Origin: Sipunculus nudus
Lineage: Eukaryota; Annelida; Sipuncula; Golfingiida; Sipunculidae
DNA: 64,000 bases
Direction: 5' to 3'
Assembly: GCA_026874595.1 (NCBI GenBank)
Contig: CM049315.1
Coordinates: 15,504,164-15,568,163, forward strand
A model generated the notes under the pieces. It was not told the DNA's origin. It did no database searches and worked only from the letters and a program-made list of their open reading frames with translations. The position numbers were made by a program, and so were the translations under genes. This document shows, one piece after another, positions 1-13,282 of this stretch (its first letter is position 1; the number at the start of each line of letters is the position of its first letter).

Positions 1-520
1 TTAAAAAGTTTTTAACCTGACTGGTATATTGGTGTTTATTTTGAAGCACTCACTGAAGTAATGGTTTTATATTATGATCACAAGGACGTAATCAGCATGA
101 AGATAATACACAATATAACCCCGGGTCCCTTTGCCTTACTGAGATGTTTATAAAGTTGTTTTTGGGATCCTTTACTTCATCTTTGATTAGATGGTTGTTT
201 GTTAGAATCTAAGTATTTAATTGTTGCGCATTAGAATTCTAATATGTTAAAAACATTAGACATTTTACTAAAATACACAGGACATTAAATGACTTTCTGA
301 CTTGAGAAGACGAGTCGTACACGAAAACATTTATTGGTTATTTGAAAATAAACTCAAGGGTTCTAACTCTACAGTTAATAAGGCTTTTCCAATGTTTCCA
401 GGTTACATGAGCATCGAAATCCGCATGAGACGTCAGCTGTCGTGCAGCTGATGTGTCTTGGAGGGAAACCTTGGGGAGATTGTAATACCCCAAACCCTGG
501 ACATCCAGGCACCTTAAGTT

Positions 521-1060
521 TGCTAACTAACTTTTAAAAACTTAGAGCTTAGAGCTTTGTCACCAGCAGACTGACTTTATTTTTTTTTGTTTTTGTTTTT
601 TGTAGTATTTCTTTTTTATTAATATCAGGATGTTTACGAAGGAATAGGAAATTCAAGTGTCATGAGTCGGATTCAGGCCAATGCAGTTTAAAATCGGTAA
701 AGTTGTCTTGTCTAGGCCGGTTCTTGTTAGGGCACTCATACGGTAGCCTTAAGTGACCGCGCACCTGTATGCTTTTTTGTGCTTTTTTTGCTTTTTGCTT
801 TTTTTGCTAACTAACTTTTAAAAACTTAGATCATAGAGCTTTGTCACCAGCAGACTGACTTTATTTTGCTTTTGTAGTATTTCTTTTTTTTTATTAATAT
901 CAGGATGTTTGCGTAGGAATAGGAAATTCAAGTGTCTCGTGTCGGATTTTGGCCAGTGCAGTTTAAAGTCGGTAAAGTTGTCTTGTCTAGACCGGTTCTT
1001 GTTAGGGCACTCATACAGTAGCCTTAAGTGACCGCGCACCTGTATGCTTTTTTGTGCTTT
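521..1060. repeat. Tandem duplication, 284-bp unit, two copies
   Basis: Unit 1 (521-804) and unit 2 (805-1060) both begin TGCTAACTAACTTTTAAAAA and then share GAGCTTTGTCACCAGCAGAC, a T-rich tract, ATATCAGGATGTTT, GTCTTGTCTAG and TTAAGTGACCGCGCACCTG. Most differences are point changes or T-run length. The short minus-strand ORF in unit 2 is a by-product. Confidence 0.85.
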
Positions 1061-1062
1061 TG

Positions 1063-4000
1063 TTTCTGGAGGCGTTTCCAGTTTTTGATATGCATATGAT
1101 CGGACGATTTGACATCAGCATTCGTATAAAAGCTGGATACGAGAAATTGACAATGACAAACTCCTGAGTGTGGCGCGCTGAAAAGTGTACTCTGCCAAAT
1201 TTGTTATCGGTCCGACAGGAGGGTCTGAAATGTCCGGCTTAGAAGCCATGTTCAGCTTAAAGATGGTGCCTGCGGGCGTAACAAGCATAAAAATCCGATG
1301 TCTGAGGAAGCCACTGTGATTTTTCCTGTAACGGACTTCGTGTTGCATTTTGCCGACGGACTGCTGAATCTAGCAGATTTTGTAGCGATTGTTTCCAGGA
1401 ACAGGCAGAGTACTGTATTTAAATGCGCTGTGTTTAAATGCGTACCGGCAAAGGTGCGGGATATTACTATGAGTGGGATTTCTGCTAAAATTCAGCTGTG
1501 TGGGACTTTTAAATTAAGCCCAGAAAGATAAGTCTGTGCTTGGCGCGTATTCGCCAGAGAGAGCCGTGAATCGCTGTCCCAGGTTTCGCTGTTTTGTGAC
1601 CTAGGTTGAGCGCATTCCTCCCAATGGTCAAGTCCACAGACAGGACAACACAAGTTGAGAAGGGAGTGAACAGGAACGGTCGTTTAACGTCATGGTTGGA
1701 TTCTGCCCAATATTTGTATGAACGCGCTAGCTTTAGCCAGTTTGTTCACCTCTTTGGGGTGCGACAAGCTCTATTTCATTTCTTTCCTCTTAATGCATAT
1801 AATCATGTCAAAATTAGTTAATTAGTTTCTGTAGATTTAAAATGGTATATTCAGGTGAATTTCGGGAGGTTATGATAAGAATATTAAAACTGATTACTTT
1901 GCAACATAACTGATGGAGATTTACGATTATAGCCAAGGATGAGCAATGATGGACAGTTGGACCAGACTTGCCTTTAGCAGAAACCCCTAATTAGATGTAT
2001 TTCTCCTGGTGCATGATGTTTTTCTCATAGAAAAAAAATTAGATGAATGTCCGATACATACATTTGTGATGCATATTTGATGGACAGCAGAGCGTAGGCT
2101 TGTAAGTAAATCGCCTTCCGGTCCATTTCCTCCTTTCAAAGAGGAATTGGAGAATTGTGAATAGATTCTGAACATTATATCTAGTTGAATACCCAGGAAT
2201 ACCCAGGCTAAACATGCGGAGATATGGATGCACGGATGGGGAGGTTGACCACGGGAAATATACTACTCATACTTGACTCAGCGTATACCAAAAAATTGAA
2301 TTTTTATTAAATTTGTTTTTACTAAATATATTAAAAGCGTTTAAAATTGTATGTGACAAGCTTTCATTTAAAAGTGTTTAAAAATGTAACGCATCTGAAT
2401 CAAAAGCGATGTCCCTCCAATGTCCAATGTAATTCACGCTACTTTAACCCTCATTGACCATAGAACGTGCCGCCAACAGATCGTTAACGTACAGTTAATG
2501 TTTGTTTTCAAAATGTTTTCCTGTAGTCATGGTGACTTAATATATCAATGACAATTAAAATCATTAATTAAATGGATGATATCTATCCTGATGGTATAAT
2601 CATTTTATAATGAAGCTTGCGTTTTTGCCCCAAGTTAGCTGACGGTATACGCTTTTTAAAATGAAACCCATCCACAGCAAATTCGCCGAAATTCACCAGG
2701 CCCCGAGAAAATTTGCCGTATTGTCAAGGCCCCGAGCATAGAATATATAGAACTCTTCATAATAATATATCATTTATAGCGTCATTTTTCAATTATTCAA
2801 TAAATGGTTCTGAAACGAGGGATTTTTCTAACTTCATAATGCTCATACATCACTAACTGTAAAATACGTTGCCCATTTGTACGATCTACCGCGGCCGTTT
2901 ATTACTCTGGTGTGATTACTGGGCTGCTGGGGAGGAGACAGGAATCATGAGGGTGCCCGTCCCTTTGAACCATTTACCATTGTGTTAAGCACCGATCGCT
3001 GCCTTCCTGACCTATACCTCAATGGTTTCTATATTTAATGGTCGGCAGCGGTTTGATGTTTGAATGAGAACCTTTACTTGACGAGAATGGATTCTCGTGT
3101 CATACGAGATTTATAAAATTCTTAATATAGGACCAGTGTATCGGGAAGACCAAAATTAAATTAGCTTTTACCAAATATGTAGAAAATAGTTTGTGATCTT
3201 AAAGTGTAAAAAACACTGTAAGTAGTTACTTAAATGTCTTTCCTTTTTTTTTTGCTCAATTGCCTTATTCAAAAGAATGCGATAAGTGACGCTGATGTAA
3301 ATGACGACTATTTAAATATACAGCCTTATCAATATAAAAATGTTCTTGTCGCTGAAAAGTTTGAACAATATTTATTTAGATTGCTGAATCTTAACTCGGG
3401 GTCAGACTGGAGTCTAAATCATGGAACAGGAAACGTCTATGCCACTGCTGCCATGTTTTGCTATATATTTGGGGAATTTCAAACTTGATTCCGGTCGTGT
3501 AACATGGAGGATGGCCTTGTATTTCAAGAGAAAGTTATTGTACACACATTTTGTTTCTGTTTGATTAGTCACGTATTCCATAATTCTTAACCTGTTAAAA
3601 TATTGATAGTTCCCTTTTTACTGATCCTGGAATTGATACTAGAGAGAAAACTGCATCTCTTCTGTTTTTTGTAAAATTCTATGATTTGCTGTAGGCTGGC
3701 TGATCAACCTACTCTTTTGTTCAAGAACATTCTGAGTGGGACAATTAAGATCAAGGAAATTTTTATTAAATCCGTGCCCGAATTCAAAATGGAATTTGGA
3801 AACTTTTATGTATGCTCTGATTTTGTCTGCTTTAGCCCCTGAGTTAATGGGATGTCTTAAAAGATTACTCTCTTGTTCAAAATTTACAAAAAGAATCAAT
3901 GTGAAAGTAAGAATGAAAAAAGAAAGGCGATTACACAGCATACTTTCAAAAGCAGAAGTCGTTATACCAGAAAAGGTTGGTCAGTGATCCGAGTGTACAG

Positions 4001-4932
4001 AAGAATTACGGCTGACGCGGGCGGCAGGCGGGCGGCAACACGAGGCACGTATGTGAACAATTGCTCAAGAGTATTTAATATAGGACGAAACACAATGATT
4101 CGGAGAAGAAGTGGGCGGTTACTTGCTATTTTGTATCGTTAGTTATTTATGGAACAATTTTCCCTTTGCTTGTTTGACTAGAAATTCTGAAAAACGTAAC
4201 TTCTGTTTAAATTATTATTCATTGCGAATTATTTTTCGTATTTTAACATGAAGTTTAATGGACTTCGATTTTCGATAAGGATTTAGAATCGTCTGCGCTC
4301 AGACACCCCTAGAAGCCTTATCAGCCATCAACAGACGATATAGCCATGCCGAAAACTACACTGCAGCTGCCATCAATACTATCACAAAGATATCTCTGTA
4401 CACAGTTGGTAATCAAACTCTAATAAACACCAAAAGAGCTTTCGGATGTGCAAACTTATGTTGACGGATTCATATTGTTTCCTTCGATCTGTTACGATAA
4501 AACTCTCCATCAATGAAGCCGTGGAAGACATGACTATCATTTAGCAGAAATTCAACACACGTTAAGGGAGATTCACGTTATAATTAGCTCACAGTAGCTG
4601 TCTTTAGAAAGAAAGTATACAAATTTACCAATTAGTCCGGTTAATTAGACGAGAAAGGACACTTAAGTATCCAGGTGTTAAACTCAAGTTTTTCACTATC
4701 GTTTACGACATGACCATCTCCGTATAAATAATGTATAAATTACTTTCTATTAAATGATTAAAACAGATTTTCAAAGTCAAAGGAAAGGCCTTACTTCACG
4801 TTCGTTTGACATATGAAACTTTTTGTTTCTGTAATTGATTATTTTCATGTAATAGAAAAATGTTTTATTAATTCACCTACATGGAAATTTCTGTATGGTA
4901 TCGTGTTTAGACAGTAAGAATTGTTATACATA

Positions 4933-4935
<3 letters not shown>
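1063..4935. other. Non-coding stretch, no recognised gene
   Basis: From 1081 to 1840 the sequence is less AT-rich and holds short ORFs on both strands (77 codons at 1298-1531 plus, 77 at 1115-1348 minus) that overlap each other and resemble no family I know. The rest is AT-rich. A 57-codon frame without Met at 4279-4454 (ending AFGCANLC, then stop) has coding-like composition but no recognisable identity. Confidence 0.5.
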
Positions 4936-4979
<44 letters not shown>

Positions 4980-5016
4980 TAGATAGATAGATTGATAGAT
5001 AGATAGATAAAGCTAG

Positions 5017-5048
<32 letters not shown>

Positions 5049-5077
5049 TGGGAGGTATATATTTCCCCCCCCCCCGG
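4936..5077. repeat. Compound microsatellite (TA)n-(GATA)n-(TA)n-(GT)n-C-tract
   Basis: A (TA)20 tract is followed by AGATAGATAGATAG units, a second (TA)n, (GT)8 and a run of C at about 5065-5076. Confidence 0.95.
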
Positions 5078-5950
5078 TTCTTGGTTCTTACTTCCTTGAT
5101 ATATCCCTGCCAGAGATTATAAAGTTCCAGCGCCAAACTATAACATGGAGATTACCCCGGAAGCCTTTTCCCGCTTGTATGTGTGCCAAAAATAAAAATT
5201 ATGTCTCACACATATCAAGTTTTGTCCCTGGACTGTCCACGCCCGCTGTGTAGAGTTAGGTCCTTTCACTGAATTAAATAAGACCAAGGTAAGCCCGTGA
5301 TGTGAAGAAAATATTTACATAGTGAACAGATCCGCTGTAATAATATTATTCATGTGAAAATGTGTTAACGAAAAACATGGACATGTTATTACATCATCTT
5401 GGCCGGTTTCCGTTGAAGCCATCACAGTGTATTGTATACCATATTATGATATTGATTACCTAAATTGACTTGATTGAGCTCATCTTTAGATAGGCTTGTA
5501 AAAACGGAATTTCCAGCACTGAAACGGGTGATGTTAATAATTCTTTACGATCAGGGAAATTATTTCATTTTTGGGTCGGTCTACATCTTTCTTTTTCTAC
5601 CCTTCTCTTTCCGTTATTGTATAAAACCTCCAGCTCCTGTGTAAAGGTTTGTCTAAGCCACCTTATGTGTTAAGCCTGGCTTTTTCGTGAAATTCAGACA
5701 AGGAAAGAGACAAAGAAAATATTTGAGTTGAGCTAACAGAGGGAATTTGAAATGATCCATCCTTATTCATATGTTGATTAAACACACCATTTATTAAGAG
5801 ACAGCCAATATTCGTCTAAAAAACTCCTTGCTTTAGTAACATAGCAATACAGGGACAAAACAAATATCGAATAAGATTATTTTTGTCACTTAAAGAAACA
5901 GTATTACCCGTGATTTTATTCTTTTATGCATAAAATAATGTATGTTGTAA
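5078..5950. other. Non-coding AT-rich stretch
   Basis: No ORF with recognisable protein character and no further repeat structure was seen here. Confidence 0.5.
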
Positions 5951-6014
5951 TATGTTATACTATATACTGACAGTATACTGACAGTATATATATATAACTG
6001 TCAGTATATATTAT

Positions 6015-6020
<6 letters not shown>
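5951..6020. repeat. 23-bp inverted repeat (hairpin/cruciform), 24-bp loop
   Basis: The arm 5951-5973 (TATGTTATACTATATACTGA + CAG) pairs with 5998-6020 with one mismatch. The loop repeats ACTGACAGTATA. It borders a (TA)n tract at 6017-6045. Confidence 0.75.
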
Positions 6021-6045
<25 letters not shown>

Positions 6046-8589
6046 CGCTGCAAAATACCCCGACGTAATTATTGATATTTGTCATATATCTTCATGTTCA
6101 TAAACCACTACAGAAATTCTTTATAAATTTTTCCTTCTGTCCTCATAAAGAGGTCAGAGGTCAACCAATTATGATTCACTAAGCCGGGCCTACTGACGAC
6201 CCCAATGCCCTCAGAATCGTATGCTCGGGTCCGCTGTGAGATTTTCTCCCATCCCATCAAATAGACCTTTCACTGGTTGTTTATAGCTCGGCGTAGACAT
6301 TCAGGTCGCAGGAGAAAAACATGCAGGTGTGGATGGAATAGGTCACCGATAATTAAGGATGGCGCCAAACAGGAAATTGGATCACTACAGTTCTGTGAGC
6401 AACGAATACATCTAACATACAAGTAATGATGATGACTGGTTGAGAGCCGGACCAGAAGTGAGATACAAAGCCCATGCGGTGGTGGTGTAATTAAAAGACA
6501 AGTAGGTTTGCCCATCATTCCTTCACAAAGGTTTACATCACGAGCCAAGCTCTAATTTCTCATACTTCTGCAAGTGATAAAGAAAATACTTTTTTTGTTT
6601 GAATATAGACGGGTGTCTCCTAACATAGTCATATGTTATTATACGTGATGGGAATTGAGAAATGCGCCACTTTAGGAATAAACCATGTCCCATTTCACTT
6701 TGACTGACAGGTTCATTTCAGTCCGCAAAAGCCGGCTTTATAAAAAAATGAATGTAATAAGGAACAGATGAAGGGGGAGTAAGGCGGTTTCATTTAAACG
6801 ACTTTTTTATTCATTATCTCACTGTAAAGGTGTCCGAATGTGTGGTTCTTTGATAAAGCATTAATAGAAAACAACACATATCCACCAAGTACAAATGACC
6901 AAGATGCAAATATCCGATTGTAAAGCTAACGTGCAGCCGGTCGCTAACGCTTTCATTTTATAATATGGTCAAGACAACACTATAAAATTGTGAGATGAAA
7001 TAACAAATTTCAAGTTACAAAATGATTCTAACTTAATACACGGTCTACAGAATTAACGTCATTTTCTTAAAGCTGCATACATTATACCGAGAAACCATAC
7101 CCGTATTTTAGCCTAGGGACGTCAAAATCTTTAGGTTTCTTAAGATTATGAATGGGCTGAAACGTTTTCACCGGTCCCAGGGATAACAAAGCCATAAATT
7201 TATTAAGCTTATCTCGGCGTTTTTCTGTGAACGATTCATCGCGACTACCGATTCACACGATGTTGTAAAATAAGACGGTACTAGATGTAGATGTTTAATA
7301 ACCGTTAATTTCAAGATTTTTTAAAGAGTATTTATATATGACAATCTTTCAAGCCAGATAGCTCAAAACTTTTTAAAGAAACTTGTTAGATTTGACCCTG
7401 TTATATAAAAAACTAAAAGTTATTGCTAAATTTCAGAGCAGGGATAAACCTGACCATCCCTGGTCCTTTTTTTTAATTTAAACAACTTGGTTTTAAGATT
7501 TCTCTGGATTGAGCTTATTCACGATTTTAAAACTCAGATTTCACCCTGAGATCTCACCGTGCTATCTTTGTGGCATTGTCGGGATCAAACTTAGGGTTTC
7601 CTGGCAATAAAGTTTGTATCCTCATGCTTTTTGTTGGGTAAAACTTGGTTGGAGCATTTTATATTCGAAATGCTATGGACTGACTTCGATGAAATTTTTG
7701 TAGAGGGTAATCGTACCACCCAAGGACTAATCCTGTTAATATTTAAGGTAACCTTTATCCCTAGTTAACTTAAGTGAAATTTTCCACCCCATTAATATGT
7801 ACAGGTGTGACCTCATTTTAGCAACCTTCGTTCTGACGGGCAGAGATTACCTGTAATGCAATCAATAAATCGAGGAATCTTGATGCACTTAGTCTCTCAG
7901 TTTGGATAAACAGATTTCCTCTGCTAGCGTACCCTTTACCAGTGTTAGATCATCATCCTGTTGTTATTCCAGATCTAGTGGTCTAGTGATGAATCTACAT
8001 GTATGTTGTCTCAGGTAGTTCTTGAAGTATAATACATAAATTATGCAGCGCAGTCATTTGATTAACGTGCCTTTTGTGCCAGTGTTCTGATTTATTTTCA
8101 AGGTTACCTTAGCGGTATCCCCAAGAAGCTGGGCCAACACTTATTGACGGATACTCTGAATGGCTTATAGACTAGTGGAATGCCAATTTAATTTTCAAAG
8201 GAGTAAACACGGAGGCCATTAATTTGAAATTTTCTCTCATGGCAATGATATATCCCTCAACATTTATCATCCTGAATTCAAAGCATGAGAACATAAATTA
8301 ATAAAATAAAATACGATATCTAAGTTCTAAGCAACCGAGGTCAATTCAAATAAATGTTGAATCGGATGAATGCACTGGGAATCATGCGCAATATTGCTTT
8401 TTGCTGTTCAATGTTACGCATTAAGTCATACTCCATTTGATTACGATAATAATAATTTTAGAAATGGGGAACACTTTTTAATAATATTACATGCTATATC
8501 TCGCTCAGTTGTCAGTCTGTCTATACCACCTTTTCACCTACAACTACAATGAGAGGTTAGCCTTAAATTTATAGATTGTTTCATGTATC
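6021..8589. other. Non-coding stretch
   Basis: A (TA)n remnant is followed by AT-rich sequence. A 92-codon minus-strand ORF at 6270-6548 has His/Cys/Leu-rich content, resembles no known family, and is probably chance. Confidence 0.5.
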
Positions 8590-9292
8590 TGTTTATAATG
8601 CGCTGGCATTCTGATTCGTGTCTGGCGCTAGCCCTGTTCGTTGCTATGGGAGACGCGCGGTTTGAGCTCTGGCTAGCGTGTGAAGTGTGAAACGTGGAAA
8701 CTCAGCGTTCTTTGTGTTCTAGATAGTTCGGGTCTGTTCAGGCGCTGTGGGCGTACGTGTATTGTTATGCTCTTTGGAATGTTCCAGAATAGAAAGTTCT
8801 GGGCTTTGGGTGAAAAAGCTATAAAATAGGGGCTGTGTTTAGAGCCGGGCAGAGAGAAAAATACCAGCGGACACGGAAGAGTGTGACTCTCGTGTCAGTG
8901 TTTTTTGGGACCTTTCCGATAATTGCAGAACTTACAGATCTTCAACGGACTTTATATACGGATTGTCTTCAGTTTGCCTTTGGGATTATTACCAGAACTT
9001 CACTTTTGGATTACAACAGATTGTTTTCAAGAATAAATCGGACTATTCTTTTCATTTTATGTACATTTTTATTGTTGTTATACTGTGTAATTATATTGAT
9101 TTAGTGTATTGTAATGTCAGCATTGTTATAAGAATAAATTATAATTATCTGTTAACAAAAAAATCCACTGATTTCTTTATTCATTCCCCTTGACAGTTCA
9201 TGCTTCGTAGTGTTGCGGAATCTGATTTTTTTCCTTAACAAAATTTATGCTCGTCACGATTACGTGATTTGTTGTTATTGGGTTCCGTAACA
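8590..9292 (+). mobile_element. LTR copy 1 (solo, 5' end eroded)
   Basis: The segment aligns with two other copies (30169-30781, 56267-57105). Shared blocks in order are TTCGTTGCTATGGG, GGAATGTTCCAGAATAGAAA, a TATA box TATAAAATAGGGGCTGTG at 8820, CACGGAAGAGTGTGA, GACCTTTCCGATAA, an AATAAA polyadenylation signal at 9133-9138, GCTCGTCACGA and the terminus GTTCCGTAACA. This is the U3-R-U5 layout of an LTR. No internal gag/pol follows. The 5' start (TGTTTATAATGCGC) is diverged from TGTTACAGG, and no target duplication is visible. Confidence 0.7.
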
Positions 9293-9407
9293 AGTTATAT
9301 TTTGAATATATACCAATCGATAGATCATCATCATATACTTTTCTTAACAAGTTAATTTGCCATTGTAAGCTGCGTTTATCCCTGCCGAGAGCGAGTCATT
9401 TACTTGT

Positions 9408-9430
9408 ATATATATATATATTATATATAG
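9408..9430. repeat. Short (TA)n microsatellite
   Basis: TATATA run interrupted by TTATATATAG. Confidence 0.8.
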
Positions 9431-9538
9431 GATAGCCTTTGCCCTGGCAGGCAGAACTGATCTGTGATGCAAACATCGAGTTGGTGAACCTTGTCACAGA
9501 TTCCTCTTGCTTTGATGTACTTCCTCAACATATATTTT

Positions 9539-9688
9539 GTTACGAAGACAAATAAATGAGGGGAAAATCCTGGGCCGACCCGGGAGTCGAACCCAGGTCG
9601 GTGGCGCACAAGTCCGGCCAACCAACCGCTTCGCTAGCAAAGCAAGCTTCACTAGCGAGACAGTTCGGTCCGCTTTTATGTCACCCCG

Positions 9689-9692
<4 letters not shown>
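9539..9692 (-). mobile_element. tRNA-derived SINE-like element, copy 1
   Basis: Read on the minus strand the element has a pol III box A (TAGCGAAGCGG, fitting TRGYNNANNGG) and a box B (GGGTTCGACTCCCGG), spaced as in a tRNA gene. The segment between them is tRNA-like (GTTGGTTGGCCGGACTTGTG). It does not fold as an intact tRNA with matched acceptor arms, so it is SINE-like. Its ends are the inverted hexamers GTTACG (9539-9544) and CGTAAC (9687-9692). A second copy lies at 54448-54600 in the same orientation, and the box-A half is nearly identical. It is flanked by (TA)n on the right. Confidence 0.75.

Positions 9693-9749
<57 letters not shown>
9693..9749. repeat. (TA)n microsatellite, about 28 units
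   Basis: Uninterrupted TA dinucleotides directly adjoining the SINE-like element. Tyr-Ile repeat ORFs across it are artefacts. Confidence 0.95.
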
Positions 9750-9753
<4 letters not shown>

Positions 9754-12084
9754 CAAAGCATCACCAATACCAAACCATTTCCACAAAAGAACGTGGCAAT
9801 GTTCCTGCAATGAAACCCAATAAGTGACCTAAAAAAGTGAAAATATCTGAAGACCGACATTTCGATTTGTACTATGTCCCTCAATATTAAACTATACTGA
9901 CTGGTGTTGTAACCGGTCAGTATAGAGTGCCTCAGTGAGGGCCTTCGTACTTTGTCTTGTACGAAATCCGTTTTCGAAAACGTAACCCAATGGTTCAACA
10001 ACATTTGTCCTTGTAACTTTTTTGTTTGTCTTGTAATACACAATACATTGACATGATGGAACAAGTATAAAATATAACTACTTTTGTTTTCCATTTTCTC
10101 ATTACCTCCGCCATCTAGATAATGTTTTAACTCATCCGTTCTTTTTGTTCATTCAGCTGCTTGTTAATAAAATAGCAAAATCTAATGAATCAATGACTAC
10201 AATTTTGGACGTTTTGTTCATGGTTGAGAAAAAACTTTTCAATTTTTGTGCGGCCCGGAGAAAGCTGCCGGCTGTAAGCCGAATGCTGCATTAGATAATA
10301 ATGTAATTGGACATTGTAACCGAGAATGCCGGTCATAGACTATTAGATAAAGTAGGTGTTTGGCCTGTTTTCTCGTTATGGTCCTGGTTACATTTTATAT
10401 ATAAGCTCTGACTGAAGACTTCCATGAATAATAATATATACATTGAAACATACCCTTTGAATTCCAAACGTTGTCCTTTTATCGGACAATTTGCAAGATA
10501 AAGAGAAACAGGCAAATGAAGAACATAGTCCGGTCGGTACCGCACACACTCGAAACCTGGTTAACAATGTTATCTTAACACACACTGAACGTAAAGCCCC
10601 TTAATCAGAAATAAATGACAGATCTCCCAAAACGCCATCGTCTAACAACAAAACCCACTGATCGACCTCGTAACATCCTGGAGTAAGTATATTTCACGTG
10701 ACAGTAAACCTTACCCCAGTATTTACGGTTCCTCTGTCATTGTTAAGGAAACCAACCCGAAACCGTCATGATCATGATCTAATGACCGGAGGAAACCTAG
10801 AATAATCTGACATGTTATTACCTTATTCAGATAACCGCCATTTGTTCCTGTAACAAAAATACTTAACTGGAATTTGCAGGATTTTGTGAATAGATGAAAA
10901 TATAATTAGCACTGTACTCTAAAACATCCTGCCATAACACAGGAAGGTTATCAACTTGCGAGGGCGGGAACGAACTTCCTGTTGACACGCACTTCATAAA
11001 TAATTTAATATCCGGCCAGTATCGTATGCTGAAATAATGATTAGTCTCGGTCATTAAATGATTTATGTTTTCTTTGTTATCACGTAATAAACATGAAGCC
11101 GATAAATGTCAGACGGACCAACTGCTTAACCGTGCTGTAATTCCTATTTAAAACTTTATAGGCGTTCAATGGGTGAGGTATTGGCGCTTTTTGATGTTTT
11201 ATATTGGGTCATTCTTTTATATTGATTTATTCATGTAAAAGAAACATGACTGCGATTGCTACCATGGTGTTATACCATGCATGGTAATAATAACAATGAT
11301 AATAAAAAGAAGAAGATCTTGATGAGACTGGAAAGAAACTTAGCTTAGGATAAAAGAGGAATTTAGTAACACAAACTATATCACATAGAGTTTTAAGCAT
11401 GCCTGGGAAAGACAACACTTTTATATACATGATTAAATCCAAAATCTAAATGCCAGTACACATTAGTCTACACGAGGATTTAATATCAATATTTACGACT
11501 ATACTAAAATAGGTATTACCCTAGTACCTGTTAATTATACAATCGTCACCATTACTTCTTGGTGATAGAAAATGATAAAACACATCCAAAGTGAATTATT
11601 AAATGTATATTATAATCGGATATACAGCATATGCGCGATCCTACTGTGAATCGCTATTGTCATACTACAAAACTGAGTATATGTGTACTATGGTGAAAGA
11701 CACACAACTTATCGTATACCTGAACGCTTACTCGTATCAGGGTGGTTACTACATTCAAATAGCTGCGATAAGATCACATTTAATGCATCTGAATACACCC
11801 ATATTCATTTGTATACCCCATTTCAAGCATCTTATTTGTGCCACTGCAGGTTTCGCTTCCTGGAATTCGCCTTTAGCCTTTACCAATCACTTTAGTTTAT
11901 TTCACACTTGTTTGTAAATGGAATTTCGTCTCACGCACGAAAGGAGTATTAGGTTCTCGCTTCCGGGGAATTCTAATCGAATATTTGAGTTCGATTACTC
12001 TTATGGACATGCATTTTGTTTGGATATTAAAACAATTCAGTTGAAAGTTTATAATGATTCCTATTATTTATCAATATATATACA

Positions 12085-12123
<39 letters not shown>

Positions 12124-13282
12124 AAATATATGAGTACATGAATATATAAATATAATTATCATAAGATATATAAAAAAAATAAAATACTTTTTTCCTTAAC
12201 TTATGACAACAACTTTTACGAAAGCTCTTCAAATGAATGTGCCTGTGTCGGAGAAGAAATGCAGAGCGTAACACGGATTCAATGTTTAAATGAGAAAGAG
12301 TAAAGAATGAGGCCGTAATGGAAGGTTCCTAATAGAGAGGTAATTACCATCAGCGGTTTCCTGTGTTCAGATTTTGTAAATTATAATAAACTTTAAAATG
12401 ATATATTAAAGGGAAACATTAGTAAAAATTAATCTTTTATTCTAACATTCATAATAATGACATCACTTCATTTTAAAATCAGTACTTTTTGTACGTGTGC
12501 ATGAATATTAGTCAGGCAAAACCTAGACATTGTTATTTTAATCGGTTTTAAAGTTTGGTTTAGAAAACGTACCAGAAAATGTGAATAAATAGGATGTAAA
12601 CCAAATATGCTTCATTTATTATTTTTAACCTGTAATTTCGATTCATAAATCTAATATTATACTTATAATTTATGGATGTATCTAATTTTGTTGATAGCTA
12701 ATTATATTTGTATTAAAGGTAGGTACATTTAAAAGAACTGACGCAAAAGTCAAGGGCCTAGAGGCAAAAATAGTCTCCCGAAATTTGTTTAAATAGGAGA
12801 GTGTGGAATCAATGATAACCCAATATCTGTAAACCTTAGCAAGAACCCATTTTTTATTCAAAATAAATGGAAAATACAAATTGGTTTTAAAAAAGAAAAT
12901 ACATGATTAAGATTTATAGGTATCTAGATGACACTTCTTCTAACTGCATGGGAGCAATAGGCGATGTAATTTTCAAGGTACACCTATTTGAAAAAGAGAC
13001 CCAACTGTCTGCTCCTTCCTTGACTCAAATATTATGCATGAGAATCGGTAAACATGTGAAAAAATATAAACAGCTCCTGTCAGTGCAGGGATATTTTGTA
13101 ATAGATCTTATATTAAGTATGCAAACACCTGAAATTGTAAAACTTTGTGAAAAGTGAGATTGTACAATTTGTGATAGGTGACATTTGTATTCGCATGAAG
13201 AAGCCATTTTGAAAATAATTCATTCAAGTCACACACACACATTTAAGTATTTGTTATAGCCCAATGAAATGTTATGCAAGCC
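9750..13282. other. Non-coding AT-rich stretch
   Basis: Only short overlapping ORFs occur (113 codons or fewer), none with a recognisable domain. A (TA)n tract lies at 12089-12119. CATGGTGTTATACCATGCATGG near 11262-11283 is a small imperfect palindrome. Confidence 0.5.

Noticed and set aside
1115-1531. Overlapping 77-codon ORFs on both strands in a less AT-rich patch
   Set aside because: Neither resembles a known family; lower AT alone explains the open frames.
4279-4454. 57-codon frame without Met, ending AFGCANLC
   Set aside because: Composition is coding-like, but no domain, no clear splice signals and no continuation nearby were found.
8835-9193. ORFs of 76-89 codons within LTR copy 1
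   Set aside because: They lie in the R-U5 region of a non-coding LTR and are not kept in copies 2 and 3 in the same frame.
9539-9692. Functional tRNA gene
   Set aside because: Box A and box B are present, but no 7-bp acceptor stem pairs around them and a diverged copy exists at 54448; a SINE-like element is the better reading.
9537-9827. ORFs with Tyr-Ile repeats, also at 17106-17430 and 57168-57362
   Set aside because: Translations of (TA)n microsatellites.
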